DNA of 64,000 bases, taken from contig CM022679.1 of NCBI GenBank assembly GCA_012295275.1, positions 31,598,447-31,662,446 on the forward strand, given 5' to 3'. This DNA is from Chrysomallon squamiferum. Taxonomy: Eukaryota; Mollusca; Gastropoda; Neomphalida; Peltospiridae. The position numbers and the translations under genes are program-made. Positions 11,601-25,500 of this stretch are shown one piece after another. The notes beneath the pieces were generated by a model that made no database searches, was not told the DNA's origin, and was given only the letters and a program-made list of their open reading frames with translations. The number at the start of each line of letters is the position of its first letter. Position 1 is the first letter of the stretch.

Positions 11601-14600
11601 TTTATTATTATTTTAGATTTAGTTATCTGTTTACCCTTATTACTAGGGTTAAATTTAGTATTATTTAGTTATTTAGTTATCTTTTTACCTTATGACTAGG
11701 GTTAAAGTAGTATTATTATTATATTTTAGATTTAGTTATCTGTTTTACCTTATGACTAGGGGGTAAATTTAGGGTTATTTAGTTATCTGTTTTTTATTTT
11801 AGGTTTTATTTTATTTATTAGTTTTACCTTATGTATTAGGGTTAAAGTTTAGTATTATGGTTAGATTTATTTATCTGTTTACCTTATGACTAGGGTTAAA
11901 GTTAGTATTATGGTTAGATTTATTTATCTGTTTACCTTATGACTAGGGTTAAAGTTAGTATTATGGTTAGATTTAGTTATCTGTTTACCTTATGACTAGG
12001 GTTAAAGTTAGTATTATGGTTAGATTTAGTTATCTGTTTACCTTTATAGGGTTAAAGTTAGTATTATTATTTAGTTATCTGTTTACCTTATTACTAGGGT
12101 TAAAGTTAGTATTATGGTTAGATTTAGTTATCTGTTTTACCTTTGACTAGGGTTAAAGTTAGTATTATGATTTTTATTGTTTTTATTTATTATTTTATTT
12201 AGTTATCTGTTTTATGACTAGGGTTAAAGTTAGTATTATGGTTAGATTTAGTTATCTGTTTACCTTATGACTAGGGTTAAAGTTAGTATTATGGTTAGAT
12301 TTAGTTATCTGTTTACCTTATGACTAGGGTTAAAGTTAGTATTATGGTTAGATTTAGTTATCTGTTTACCTTATGACTAGGGTTAAAGTTAGTATTATGG
12401 TTAGATTTAGTTATCTGTTTACCTTATTATGACTAGGGTTAATTTTAGTATTTTGTTTTAGATTTAGTTATCTGTTTTATTATTACTAGGTTAAAGTTTA
12501 TTATGGTTAGATTTATTATCTGTTTAGTTTTAGGGTTTAGTTTTATTTAGATTTTTACCTTTTATGACTAGGGTTAAAGTTTTATTATGGTTAGATTTTA
12601 GTTTATCTTTTACCTTATTACTAGGGTTAAAGTTATTATTATTAGATTTAGTTTTCTGTTTACCTTATGACTAGGGTTAAAGTTAGTATTATGATTTTAG
12701 ATTTATTTTTGTTTTTGTTAGGGTTATGTTATTAGGGTTAATTTAGTTATCTGTTATTATGGTTAGATTTAGTTATCTTTTTATCTGTTTATGACTAGGG
12801 TTAAAGTTAATTATGGTTAGATTTTAGATTTTTGTTTATCTTTTTAGGGTTAAAGTTAGATTATGGTTAGTTAAAGTTAGTATTTATTATTTAGATTTAG
12901 TTATCTGTTTTACCTTATGTTTAGGGTTAAATTTAGTATTTTTTTTTTTAGTTATCTTTTTACCTTATGACTAGGGTTAGTTATTTTAGTATTTTGGATT
13001 TAGATTTAGTTATCTGTTTACTAGGGTTTATGGTTAGGGTTAATTATGTTATTTATTATTTTTTAGATTTAGTTATCTGTTTTAGTTAGTATTATGGTTA
13101 GATTTAGTGTTTATTTAGTTATTATGGTTATTTGGTTTATTTGTTTTTACCTTATTACTAGGGTTAAAGTTAGTATTATGGTTAGATTTAGTTATCTGTT
13201 TACCTTATGACTAGGGTTAAAGTTAGTATTATGGTTAGATTTAGTTATCTGTTTACCTTATGACTAGGGTTAAAGTTAGTATTATGGTTAGATTTAGTTA
13301 TCTGTTTACCTTATGACTAGGGTTAAAGTTAGTATTATGGTTATATTTATTTATTTGTTTACCTTATGACTAGGGTTAAAGTTAGTATTATGGTTAGATT
13401 TAGTTATTTGTTTTACCTTATGACTAGGTTAAAAGTATTTTAGTTTTGGTTAGATTTATCTGTTTACCTTATGATTAGGGTTAAAGTTAGTATTATGGTT
13501 AGATTTAGTTATCTGTTTACCTTATTACTAGGTTTAAGTTTATTATTATGATTTTTATTTTTTTTTTTTATCTAGGGTTTACCTTATGGTTATGGTTATT
13601 TAGTTTATCTGTTTACCTTATTTGGTTTTTAGTATTATTTAGATTTATTTTATCTGTTTCTGTTTTATTACTAGGTTTTATTTTATTATGTTTTAGATTT
13701 AGTTATCTGTTTACTTTATGATTTAGGGTTAAAGTTTTTAGTATTATGGTTAGATTTAGTTATCTGTTTACCTTATGACTAGGGTTAAAGTTAGTATTAT
13801 GGTTAGATTTAGTTATCTGTTTACCTTATGACTAGGGTTAAAGTTAGTATTATGGTTAGATTTAGTTATCTGTTTACCTTATGACTAGGGTTAAAGTTAG
13901 TATTATGGTTAGATTTATTTTTGTTATTTTACCTTATGACTAGGGTTATGAGTTAGGGTTAATTTTATTATTATGTTTTAGATTTAGTTATCTTTTACCT
14001 TTTACCTTATGACTAGGGTTAAAGTTAGTATTATGGATTTAGATTGTTTATCTGTTTACTTTTATTAGGGTTAAAGTTAGTATTATGGTTATTTAGTTAT
14101 CTGTTTACTTTATGACTAGGTTAAAGTTAGTATTATGGTTAGATTTAGTTATTGTTTTTACCTTATGACTAGGGTTAAAGTTAGTATTATGGTTAGATTT
14201 AGTTATCTGTTTACCTTTTTATGACTAGGGTTAAAAGTTATTATTATGGTTTTATTTGTTTCTTTTACCTTATGACTAGGGTTAAAGTTAGTTATTATGG
14301 TTAGATTTAGTTATCTTTTTACCTTATGACTAGGGTTAAAGTTAGTATTATGGTTAGATTTAGTTATCTGTTTTTTTATTATGACTAGGGTTAAAGTTAG
14401 TATTATGGTTAGATTTAGTTATCTGTTTACCTTATGACTAGGGTTAAAGTTAGTATTATATTTAGATTAGTTTATCTTTTTTATGACTAGGGTTAAAGTT
14501 AGTATTATGGTTATGATTTAGTTATTTAGTTATCTGTTTTACCTTATGGTTAAAGGGTTAAAAGTTAGTATTATGGTTAGATTTTTTTTCTTTTTACCTT

Positions 14601-17600
14601 ATGAGTTAGGGTTAAAGTTATTATTATGGTTAGATTTAGTTATCTGTTTTATTATTATTAAAGTTAGGGTTAAGATTTTAGTGTTTATTTATTTATTGTT
14701 TTAGTATTTAGATTTTAGTTTTTGTTTACCTTATGACTAGGGTTAAAGTTATTATTATGTTTTAGATTTAGTTTATCTGTTTACCTTATGACTAGGGTTA
14801 AAGTTTTTATGGTTAAAGTTATTTTTATATGTTAGGTTAATTTTTAGTTATTTGTTTTATTTAGTTATCTGTTTAGGGTTAAAGTTTATTATGGTTAGAT
14901 TTAGTTATTTGTTTACCTTATGACTAGGGTTAAAGTTAGTATTATGGATTTAGATTTAGTTATCTGTTTTACCTTATGACTAGGGTTAAAGTTAGTATTA
15001 TGGTTAGATTTAGTTATCTGTTTACCTTATGACTAGGGTTAAAGTTAGATTATTTTAGATTTAGTTTATCTACCTTTTACCTTATGTTAAAGGGTTAAAG
15101 TTAGTATTATGGTTAGATTTAGTTATCTTTTTTACTTTTATGACTAGGGTTAAAAGTTAGTATTATTATTTAGATTTAGTTATCTGTTTACCTTATGACT
15201 AGGGTTAAAGTTAGTATTATGGTTAGATTTAGTTATCTGTTTACCTTATGACTAGGGTTAAAGTTAGTATTATGGTTAGATTTAGTTATCTGTTTTACCT
15301 TTATTTAGGGTTAAAGTTATTTATTATTGGTTAGATTTAGTTATCTTTTACTTTTATGATTAGGGTTAAAGTTATTATTATGGTTAGATTTTATTTATCT
15401 GTTTTTTACCTTATTTTAGGGTTGTTTATTTATTTGGATTTAGATTTAGTTATCTGTTTACCTTATGAGTTAGGGTTAAAGTTTATTATGGTTAGATTTA
15501 GTTTATTGTTTTACCTTTTATGACTAGGGTTTAAAGTTAGTATTATGGTTAGATTTAGTTATCTGTTTACCTTATGACTAGGGTTAAAGTTAGTATTATG
15601 GTTAGTTTTTAGTTTATTTGTTTTTTATTTTAGGGTTAAAGTTATATTACTAGGGTTAATCTGTTTAGTATTTATTTAGATTTAGTTTATTTGTTTACCT
15701 TATGACTAGGGTTAAATTTAGTTATTATATTAGATTTAGATTTTAGTTATCTGTTTACTTTTATGACTAGGGTTAAATTTAGTATTATGGATTTAGATTT
15801 AGTTATCTGTTTTACCTTATGACTAGGGTTAAAGTTATTATTTTGGATTTAGTTATTTTATTTTCTGTTTTTTTATGACTAGGGTTTAGTATTATGGTTA
15901 GATTTAGTTTTACCTTTTATTGTTTTATTATGTTATTTTTATGGTAGTTATTTAGTTTTATCTTTTTTATTTTACTAGGGTTAAAGTTGTTATTATTTGG
16001 TTAGATTTATTTATCTGTTTTAGTTTATTACTAGGGTTAAATTTATTTATTATGGATTTAGATTTATTTATCTGTTTGTTTACCTTATGACTAGGGTTAA
16101 AGTTTAGTATTATGATTTAGATTTAGTTATCTGTTTACCTTATGACTAGGGTTAAAGTTAGTAATTGGTTATGATTTAGTTATTTGTTTATTTGTTTTTA
16201 CCTTATGACTAGGGTTAAAGTTAGTATTTGGTTAGATTTATTTATTTGTTTACCTTATGACTAGGGTTAAAGTTAGTATTATGGTTAGATTTAGTTATCT
16301 GTTTATTATTATGGTTAATTTAGTTTATCTGTTTAGTTATGACTAGGGTTAATTTTATTATTATGTATTATTTAGATTTAGTTATCTTTTTACCTTATTA
16401 CTAGGGTTAAAGTTAGTATTATGGTTAGATTTTTTTATCTGTTTTACCTTATGACTAGGGTTAAAGTTAGTATTATGGTTGGTTAGATTTAGTTATCTGT
16501 TTTACCTTATTACTAGGGTTAAATTTATTATTATGGTTTTATTTAGTTTTATCTTTTTACCTTATGACTAGGGTTAAAGTTAGTATTATTTAGATTTAGA
16601 TTTTTTTTATATCTTTTACCTTATGACTAGGGTTAAAGTTAGTATTATGGTTAGATTTAGTTATCTGTTTTACCTTATGACTAGGGTTAAAAGTTAGTAT
16701 TATGGTTAGATTTTTAGTTATTTACCTTTTACCTTATGACTAGGGTTAAAGTTATTATTATGGTTAGATTTAGTTATCTGTTTTACCTTTTGGTTAGGGT
16801 TAAATTTAGTTATCTGTTTTTGTTGTTATTATGTTTAGGGTTAAAGTTAGTATTATGGTTAGATTTAGTTATCTGTTTACTTTTATGGGTTAGGGTTAAA
16901 GTTAGTATTATGGTTAGATTTAGTTATCTGTTTACCTTATTAGGGTTAAAGTTAGTATTATGGTTAGATTTAGTTATCTGTTTACCTTAGTTTTAGGGTT
17001 AAAGTTATTATTATGGTTTTATTTATTTTATTTTATTACTAGGGTTTTTAGTATTATTTAGATTTGGTTTATCTTTTACCTTATGGTTAGGGTTAAAGTT
17101 TTATTATGGTTAGATTTTAGTTATCTTTTTTACCCTTATGAGTTAGGGTTAAAGTTAGTATTATGGTTAGATTTAGTTATCTGTTTACCTTATGACTAGG
17201 GTTAAAGTTAGTATTATGGTTAGATTTAGTTATCTGTTTACCTTATGACTAGGGTTAAAGTTAGTATTATGGTTAGATTTAGTTATCTTTTTTACCTTAT
17301 GACTAGGGTTAAAGTTTAGTTATTAAATTTTTAGTATTATTTTTAGATTTAGTTATTTATCTGTTTACCTTATGACTAGGGTTAAAGTTTATATTTTATT
17401 TAGATTTAGTTGTTTTTTTTCTTTTTTATTAGTTAGGGTTAAATTTAGTTTTATTTAGATTCTGTTTCTATGACTAGGGTTTATGGTTATTAGGGTTAGT
17501 TATCTGTTTATTATTATTATTTAGATTTAGTTATCTTTTAGTTATTTTATGACTAGGGTTAAAGTTATTATTTGGTTAGATTTAGTTATCTGTTTACCTT

Positions 17601-20600
17601 ATGACTAGGGTTAAAGTTTTATTATGGTTTTATTTTTATCTGTTTACCTTTATGACTAGGGTTAAAGTTATTATTATTTGGTTAGATTTAGTTATCTTTT
17701 TTACCTTATGACTAGGGTTAAAGTTAGTATTATGGATTTAGATTTAGTTATCTGTTTACCTTATGACTAGGGTTAAAGTTATTATTATGGTTAGATTTAG
17801 TTATCTTTTTACCTTATGACTAGGGTTAAAGTTAGTATTATGGTTAGATTTAGATTTAGTTTTATCTGTTTTACTATTAGTTAGGGTTAGTAGTTAGTAT
17901 TTTAGATTTATTTATTATTGTTTACCTTATGACTACTATTTAAAGTTAGTATTATGGTTAGATTTAGTTATCTGTTTACTTATGACTAGGGTTAAAGTTA
18001 GTTTAGTATTATGGTTAGATTTAGTTTTCTGTTTTACCTTATGACTAGGGTTAAAGTTAGTATTATGGTTTTAGATTTAGTTTATCTGTTTTACCTTATT
18101 TTAGGGTTAAAGTTAGTATTTATGGTTAGATTTGTTTATCTTTTTACCTTATGACTAGGGTTAAAGTTAGTATTATGGTTAGATTTAGTTATCTGTTTTA
18201 CCTTATGACTTTAGGGTTAAAGTTTAGTATTATGATTTAGATTTAGTTATCTGTTTGTTTACCTTATTAGGTTAAAGTTAGTATTATGGATTTAGATTTA
18301 TTTCTGTTATTATGACTAGGGTTAAAGTTTATTTATGGTTAGATTTTTATCTGTTTACCTTATGACTAGGGTTAAAGTTAGTATTATTATGGTTAGATTT
18401 AGTTATCTGTTTCCCTTATGACTAGGGTTAAAGTTAGTATTATGGATTTAGATTTAGTTTATCTTTTTTTACTAGGGTTAAAGTTAGTATTATGGTTAGT
18501 TATTTAGTTTATCTGTTTTACCTTATGACTAGGGTTAAAGTTATTATTATTTTAGATTAGTTTATCTGTTTACCTTATGACTAGGGTTAAAGTTAGTATT
18601 ATTATGGATTTAGATTTAGTTATCTGTTTTTACCTTATGACTAGGGTTAAGTTTATTATTATGGTTAGATTTAGTTATCTTTTTACCTTATGACTAGGGT
18701 TAAAGTTAGTATTAGTTATTTAGATTTATTTATCTGTTTACCTTATGACTAAAGGTTAAAGTTAGTATTATGGTTAGATTTTTAGTTATTGTTTTTTACT
18801 TTATGACTAGGGTTAAAGTTTATTATGGTTAGATTTAGTTATCTGTTTTATTTATGATTAGGGTTTAAGTTTATTTATTTTATTTAGTTATCTGTTTACC
18901 TTATTATTAGGGTTAAAGTTATATTTTATTTTTATTCTGTTTCTGTTTTATGACTAGGGTTAAAGTTAGTATTATGGTTTTTTATTTATTTATTTTTATT
19001 TTACTAGGGTTTAGTATTATGGTTAGATTTAGTTATCTTTTTTTAGTATTAAAGTTTATATTTAGATTATGGTTATTGTTTACCTTATGATTTAGGGTTA
19101 AAGTTAGTATTATGGTTAGATTTAGTTATCTATTTTACTTATGTTAGGGTTAAAGTTAGTATTATGGTTAGATTTAGTTATCTGTTTTTACCTTATGACT
19201 AGGGTTAAAGTTAGTATTATGGATTTAGATTTATTTATCTGTTTTTACCTTATGACTAGGGTTTAAAGTTAGTTATTATGGTTAGATTTAGTTATCTGTT
19301 TTACCTTATGACTAGGGTTAAAGTTAGTATTATGGTTAGATTTAGATTTAGTTATCTGTTTTACCTTATGACTAGGGTTAAAGTTTAGTATTATGGTTAG
19401 ATTTAGTTATCTGTTTTTACCCTTATGACTAGGGTTAAAGTTTATTATTATGGTTAGATTTAGTTATCTTTTTACCTTATGACTAGGGTTAAAGTTAGTA
19501 TTATGGTTAGATTTAGTTATCTGTTTACCTTATGACTAGGGTTAAAGTTAAATTTAGTATTATGGTTAGATTTAGTTATCTGTTTACTTATTATGTTAGG
19601 GTTTAAAATTATGGTTAGTATTAGATTTAGATTTGTTTATCTTTTTACCTTTTGTTTAGGGTTAAATTAGTTAGTTATTTTGGTTAGATTTAGTTATCTG
19701 TTTTTTACCTTATGAGTTAGGGTTTAAAGTTAGTATTATGGTTAGATTTAGTTATCTCTGTTTACCTTATGACTAGGGTTAAAGTTAGTATTATGGTTAG
19801 ATTTTTAGTTATCTGTTTTTACCTTATGACTAGGGTTAAAGTTATTATTATGGTTAGATTTAGTTATCTGTTTTTTATGACTAGGGTTTATATTATGGTT
19901 TTATTTATTTATTGTTTACCTTTTTTTATTATGGTTAGATTTAGTTATCTGTTTTACCTTATGACTAGGGTTAAAGTTAGTATTATGGTTAGATTTATTT
20001 TATCTGTTTTACCTTATGACTAGGGTTAAAGTTAGTATTATGGTTAGATTTAGTTATCTGTTTTTTACTAGGGGTAAAGTTAGGGTTAAAGTTAGTATTA
20101 TGGTTAGATTTTTAGTTATCTGTTTACCTTTATCTGTTTTAGGGTTAAAGTTATTATTATATTTAGATTTTAGTTTTATCTGTTTTACCTTATGACTAGG
20201 GTTAAAGTTAGTTATTATGGTTTAGATTTAGTTATTTGTTTACCCTTATATGGTTAGGGTTAAAGTTAGTATTATGGTTAGATTTAGTTATCTGTTTACC
20301 TTATGACTAGGGTTAAAGTTATTATTATGGTTAGATTTAGTTATCTGTTTACCTTTTATGACTAGGGTTAAAAGTTAGTATTATGGTTAGATTTAGTTAT
20401 CTGTTTACCTTATGACTAGGGTTAAAGTTAGTATTATGGTTAGATTTACTTATTTATTTGGTTATTTTTATTTATTAGATTTTTTACCTTATGACTAGGG
20501 TTAAAGTTAGTATTATGGTTAGATTTAGTTATCTGTTTACCTTATGACTAGGGTTAAAGTTAGTATTATGGTTAGATTTAGTTTATCTTTTTACCTTATG

Positions 20601-22463
20601 ACTAGGGTTAAAGTTAGTATTATAGATTTAGATTTAGTTATCTGTTTTTACCTTATGACTAGGGTTTAAAGTTAGTATTATGGTTAGATTTAGTTATCTG
20701 TTTTACCTTATGACTAGGGTTAAAGTTAGTATTATTATGGTTAGATTTAGTTATCTGTTTACCTTATGACTAGGGTTAAAGTTAGTATTATGGTTAGATT
20801 TAGTTTGTTTATTTATTAGGGTTTAGTATTATGGTTTAGATTTTTTATCTTATTATTAGGGTTAACTTAGGGTTTAGTATTATGGTTAGATTTAGTTATC
20901 TGTTTACCTTATGACTAGGGTTAAAGTTAGTATTATGGTTAGATTTAGTTATCTGTTTTACCTTATGACTAGGGTTAAAGTTAGTATTATGGTTAGATTT
21001 AGTTATATCTTTTTACCTTATGACTAGGGTTAAAGTTAGTATTATGGATTTAGATTTAGTTATCTGTTTACCTTATGACTAGGGTTAAAGTTAGTATTAT
21101 GGTTAGATTTAGTTATCTGTTTACCTTATGACTAGGGTTAAAGTTAGTATTATGGTTAGATTTAGTTATCTGTTTTTACCTTATGACTAGGGTTAAAGTT
21201 AGTATTATTTAGATTTTTTATCTTTTTTATCTGTTTACCTTATACTAGGGTTAAAGTTTATTATGGTTAGATTTAGTTTCTGTTTTACCTTATGACTAGG
21301 GTTAAAGTTAGTATTATGGTTAGATTTAGTTATCTTTTTATGACTTATTACTAGGGTTAAATTTAGTTATTATGGTTAGATTTAGATTTAGTTATCTATT
21401 TTTACTGTTTTATGACTAGGGTTAAAAGTTAGTATTATGGTTAGATTTAGTTATCTGTTTTACCTTATGACTAGGGTTAAAGTTTAGTATTATGGTTAGA
21501 TTTAGTTATCTGTTTACCTTATGACTAGGGTTAAAGTTAGTATTATGGTTAGATTTAGTTATCTGTTTACCTTATGACTAGGGTTAAAGTTAGTATTATG
21601 GTTAGATTTAGTTATCTGTTTACCTTATGACTAGGGTTAAAGTTAGTATTATTATATGATTTAGATTTTTAGTTATCTGTTTACCTTATGACTAGGGTTA
21701 AAGTTATTATTATGGATTTAGATTTTTATCTGTTTACCTTATGACTAGGGTTAAAGTTAGTATTATGGATTTAGATTTTAGTTATCTGTTTACCTTATGA
21801 CTAGGGTTAAAGTTAGTATTATATTTAGATTTAGTTATCTTTTTTTTACCTTATGACTAGGGTTAGGGTTAAAGTTAGTATTATGGTTAGATTTAGTTAT
21901 CTGTTTTTACCTTATGACTAGGGTTAAAAGTTATTATTATGGATTTAGATTTAGTTATCTGTTTACCTTATGACTAGGGGGTTAAAGTTGGTTATTATGG
22001 TTAGATTTAGTTATCTGTTTACCTTATGACTAGGGTTAAAGTTAGTATTATGGTTAGATTTAGTTATCTGTTTACCTTATGACTAGGGTTAAAGTTAGTA
22101 TTATGGTTAGATTTAGTTATCTGTTTACCTTATGACTAGGGTTAAAGTTAGTATTATGGTTAGATTTAGTTATCTGTTTACCTTATGACTAGGGTTAAAG
22201 TTAGTATTATGGTTAGATTTAGTTATCTGTTTACCTTATGACTAGGGTTAAAGTTAGTATTATGGTTAGATTTAGTTATCTGTTTACCTTATGACTAGGG
22301 TTAAAGTTAGTATTATGGCTAGATTTAGTTATCTGTTTACCTTATGACTAGGGTTAAAGTTAGTATTATGGTTAGATTTAGTTATCTGTTTACCTTATGA
22401 CTAGCGTTAAAGTTAGTATTATGGTTAGATTTAGTTATCTGTTTACCTTATCACTAGCTTGTG
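2615..22463. repeat. 53-bp satellite array, left segment
   Basis: Continuous head-to-tail tandem array. Successive TATGACTAGGG landmarks at 2651 and 2704 give the 53-bp period. The unit, in order, contains TTAGTATTATGG, TTAGATTTAGTTATC, TGTTTACCTTATGAC and TAGGGTTAAAG. The consensus has T 24, A 14, G 11 and C 4 on the plus strand. All units face the same way, and I saw no inversion. The segment equals about 375 unit lengths. Near-perfect stretches (2615-3300, about 8100-8940, 22010-22450) alternate with scrambled ones containing T and A expansions, lost GTT/ACC parts and partial units. The array contains no gene. Its function is unknown; centromeric, pericentromeric or subtelomeric satellite are all possible. 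Confidence 0.97.
12480..13140. repeat. Scrambled sub-region of the 53-bp satellite
   Basis: Unit boundaries are mostly lost here, although fragments such as TTAGATTTAGTTATC and AGGGTTAAAG persist. Similar stretches occur near 10500-10800, 14640-14900, 15600-16060, 17320-17560 and 18860-19070. They are bordered by almost perfect units, so the change is patchy rather than a gradient. Confidence 0.75.
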
Positions 22464-22663
22464 NNNNNNNNNNNNNNNNNNNNNNNNNNNNNNNNNNNNN
22501 NNNNNNNNNNNNNNNNNNNNNNNNNNNNNNNNNNNNNNNNNNNNNNNNNNNNNNNNNNNNNNNNNNNNNNNNNNNNNNNNNNNNNNNNNNNNNNNNNNNN
22601 NNNNNNNNNNNNNNNNNNNNNNNNNNNNNNNNNNNNNNNNNNNNNNNNNNNNNNNNNNNNNNN
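22464..22663. other. Assembly gap 2 (200 N) inside the satellite
   Basis: Exactly 200 N. Satellite lies on the left side, apart from the last six bases, CTTGTG, which do not fit the unit. Foreign adapter-like sequence lies on the right side. Confidence 0.95.
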
Positions 22664-22694
22664 TTGGTATACTTCAGTTCAGTTACGTATTGCT
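22664..22694 (+). other. Oxford Nanopore ligation adapter remnant (contaminant)
   Basis: The sequence right of gap 2 does not belong to the satellite. It contains GTTCAGTTACGTATTGCT, the 3' part of the standard Oxford Nanopore ligation adapter top strand. It is preceded by TACTTCA, where the adapter as I know it has TACTTC. After a few more bases (AGTTATGGTTTTT) the 53-bp satellite resumes. The match of 18 consecutive bases plus the near-match before it, at a contig edge, makes chance very unlikely. It is a technical artefact, not biology. Confidence 0.93.
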
Positions 22695-25329
22695 AGTTAT
22701 GGTTTTTACCTTATGACTAGGGTTAAAGTTAGTATTATGGCTAGATTTAGTTATCTGTTTACCTTATGACTAGGGTTAAAGTTAGTATTATGGTTAGATT
22801 TAGTTATCTGTTTACCTTATGACTAGGGTTAAAGTTAGTATTATGGCTAGATTTAGTTATCTGTTTACCTTTGACTAGGGTTAAAGTTAGTATTATGGCT
22901 AGATTTAGTTATCTGTTTACCTTATGACTAGGGTTAAAGTTAGTATTATGGTTAGATTTAGTTATCTGTTTACCTTATGACTAGGGTTAAAGTTAGTATT
23001 ATGGTTAGATTTAGTTATCTGTTTACCTTATGACTAGGGTTAAAGTTAGTATTATGGCTAGATTTAGTTATCTGTTTACCTTTTGACTAGGGTTAAAGTT
23101 AGTTATGGTTAGATTTAGTTATCTGTTTTTTATTTTGACTAGGGTTAAAGTTAGTTATTATGGTTAGATTTAGTTATCTGTTTTACCTTTTTTACTAGGG
23201 TTAAAGTTAGTTATTATGGTTAGATTTAGTTATCTGTTTACCTTATGACTAGGGTTAAAGTTAGTATTATGGTTAGATTTAGTTATCTGTTTACCTTATG
23301 ACTAGGGTTAAAGTTAGTATTATGGCTAGATTTAGTTATCTGTTTACCTTATGACTAGGGTTAAAGTTAGTATTATGGTTAGATTTAGTTATCTGTTTAC
23401 CTTATGACTAGGGTTAAAGTTATGGTTATTTAGTTATTATGTTTATGGTTACTAGATTTAAAGTTAGTTATGGCTGATTTAGTTTTATTTTTTATGACTA
23501 GGTTAAAAGTTTAGTATTATGGTTAGATTTAGTTATCTGTTTACCTTATTTACTAGGGTTAAAGTTAGTATTATGGTTAGATTTATTTATTTATTTTTTT
23601 TTTATTACTAGGGTTAAAGTTAGTATTATGGTTAGATTTAGTTATTTGTTTACCTTTTGACTAGGGTTAAAGTTAGTATTATGGTTAGATTTAGTTATCT
23701 GTTTACCTTATGACTAGGGTTAAAGTTAGTATTATGGTTAGATTTAGTTATCTGTTTACCTTATGACTAGGGTTAAAGTTAGTATTATGGTTAGATTTAG
23801 TTATTTTATTTTTTTTTAGGGTTAAAGTTAGTATTATTATGGTTAGATTTAGTTATCTGTTTTACCTATGACTAGGGTTAAAGTTTATTATGGTTAGATT
23901 TAGTTATCTGTTTACCTTATGACTTAGGGTTAAAGTTAGTTATTATGGTTAGATTTAGTTTGTTTATTTTATTATTATTACTTAGGGTTAAAGTTTAAAG
24001 TTATTTATTTATGGTAGGGTTAGGGTTAAAGTTAGTTATTTTTTTAGTTATTTATTTTTACTATTACTAGGGTTTTAAAGTTAGTATTATGGTTTTACCT
24101 TATGATTTAGTTATCTGTTTACCTTATTAGTTATACTTTACCTTATGTTAAAAAAGTTAGTATTATTTAGATTTAGTTATCTGTTTACCTTATGACTAGG
24201 GTTAAAGTTAGTATTATGGTTAGATTTAGTTATCTGTTTACCTTATGACTAGGGTTAAAGTTAGTATTATGGTTAGATTTAGTTATCTGTTTACCTTTTG
24301 ACTAGGGTTAAAGTTAGTATTATGGTTAGATTTAGTTATCTGTTTACCTTATGACTAGGGTTAAAGTTAGTATTATGGTTAGATTTAGTTATCTGTTTAC
24401 CTTATGACTAGGTTAAAGTTAGTATTATGGTTAGATTTATTTATTTGTTTACCTTATGACTAGGGTTAAAGTTTTATGGTTATTTATTATCTGTTTTTTA
24501 CCTTATGACTAGGGTTAAAGTATTATTATGGTTATGGTTTAGTTATTTATTTTATCTTATTTACTAGGGTTAAAGTTAGTATTATGGTTAGATTTAGTTA
24601 TTTGTTTTTTTTACTTTTAAACTTAGGGTTAAATATATTATGGTTTATCTGTTTACCTTATGACTAGGGTTAAAGTTAGTATTATGGTTAGATTTAGTTA
24701 TCTGTTTACCTTATGACTAGGGTTAAAGTTAGTATTATGGTTAGATTTAGTTATCTGTTTACCTTATTACTAGGGTTAAAGTTAGTATTATGGTTAGATT
24801 TAGTTATCTGTTTACCTTATGACTAGGGTTAAAGTTAGTATTATGGTTAGATTTAGTTATCTGTTTACCTTATGACTAGGGTTAAAGTTAGTATTATGGT
24901 TAGATTTAGTTATCTGTTTACCTTTTATAGGGTTAAAGTTAGTTTATGGTATAGGTTATTTAGTTTATGTTTTTTCTTATGACTAGTTTAAAGTTATTTA
25001 TGGTTAGGTTAGTTTTTTTGTTTACCTTATTATAGGTTAAAAGTTAGTATTATGGTTTAGTTAGATTTAGTTATTTGTTTTACTTTATGGTTAGGGTTAA
25101 ATCTTTTACCTTTATTAGGGTTAGATTTAGTTATTTTTTTATCTTACCTTTATTACTAGGGTTAGGTTTAAGTATATATTATGGTTAGATTTAGTTATCT
25201 GTTTACCTTATGACTAGGTTAAAGTTAAAGTATTATGGTTAGATTTAGTTATCTTTTTTACCTTATGACTAGGGTTAAAGTTAGTATTATGGTTATGGTT
25301 AGTTATCTTTTTATTACCTTATGACTAGG

Positions 25330-25500
25330 TTAAAGTTATGGTTAGGGTTTAGTTATTTTTTTTATATTTTTTACTAGGGTTTAAGTTAGTATTATTATAG
25401 TATTTAGTTATTATTATTTATTTTATTTATTATTATTAAAAGTAGTTTAAAATTATGATTTAGATTTAGTTATGGTTATTATTTTTTTATTACTTATGTT
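25330..25500. repeat. Heavily scrambled satellite block
   Basis: Almost no complete unit is present and the text is TTATT/TTAGTT-like. Comparable blocks are at about 26690-27000, 28400-29080, 30860-31290, 31640-32400, 34750-35150, 37790-38030, 41500-41800 and 42600-42860. Confidence 0.7.
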
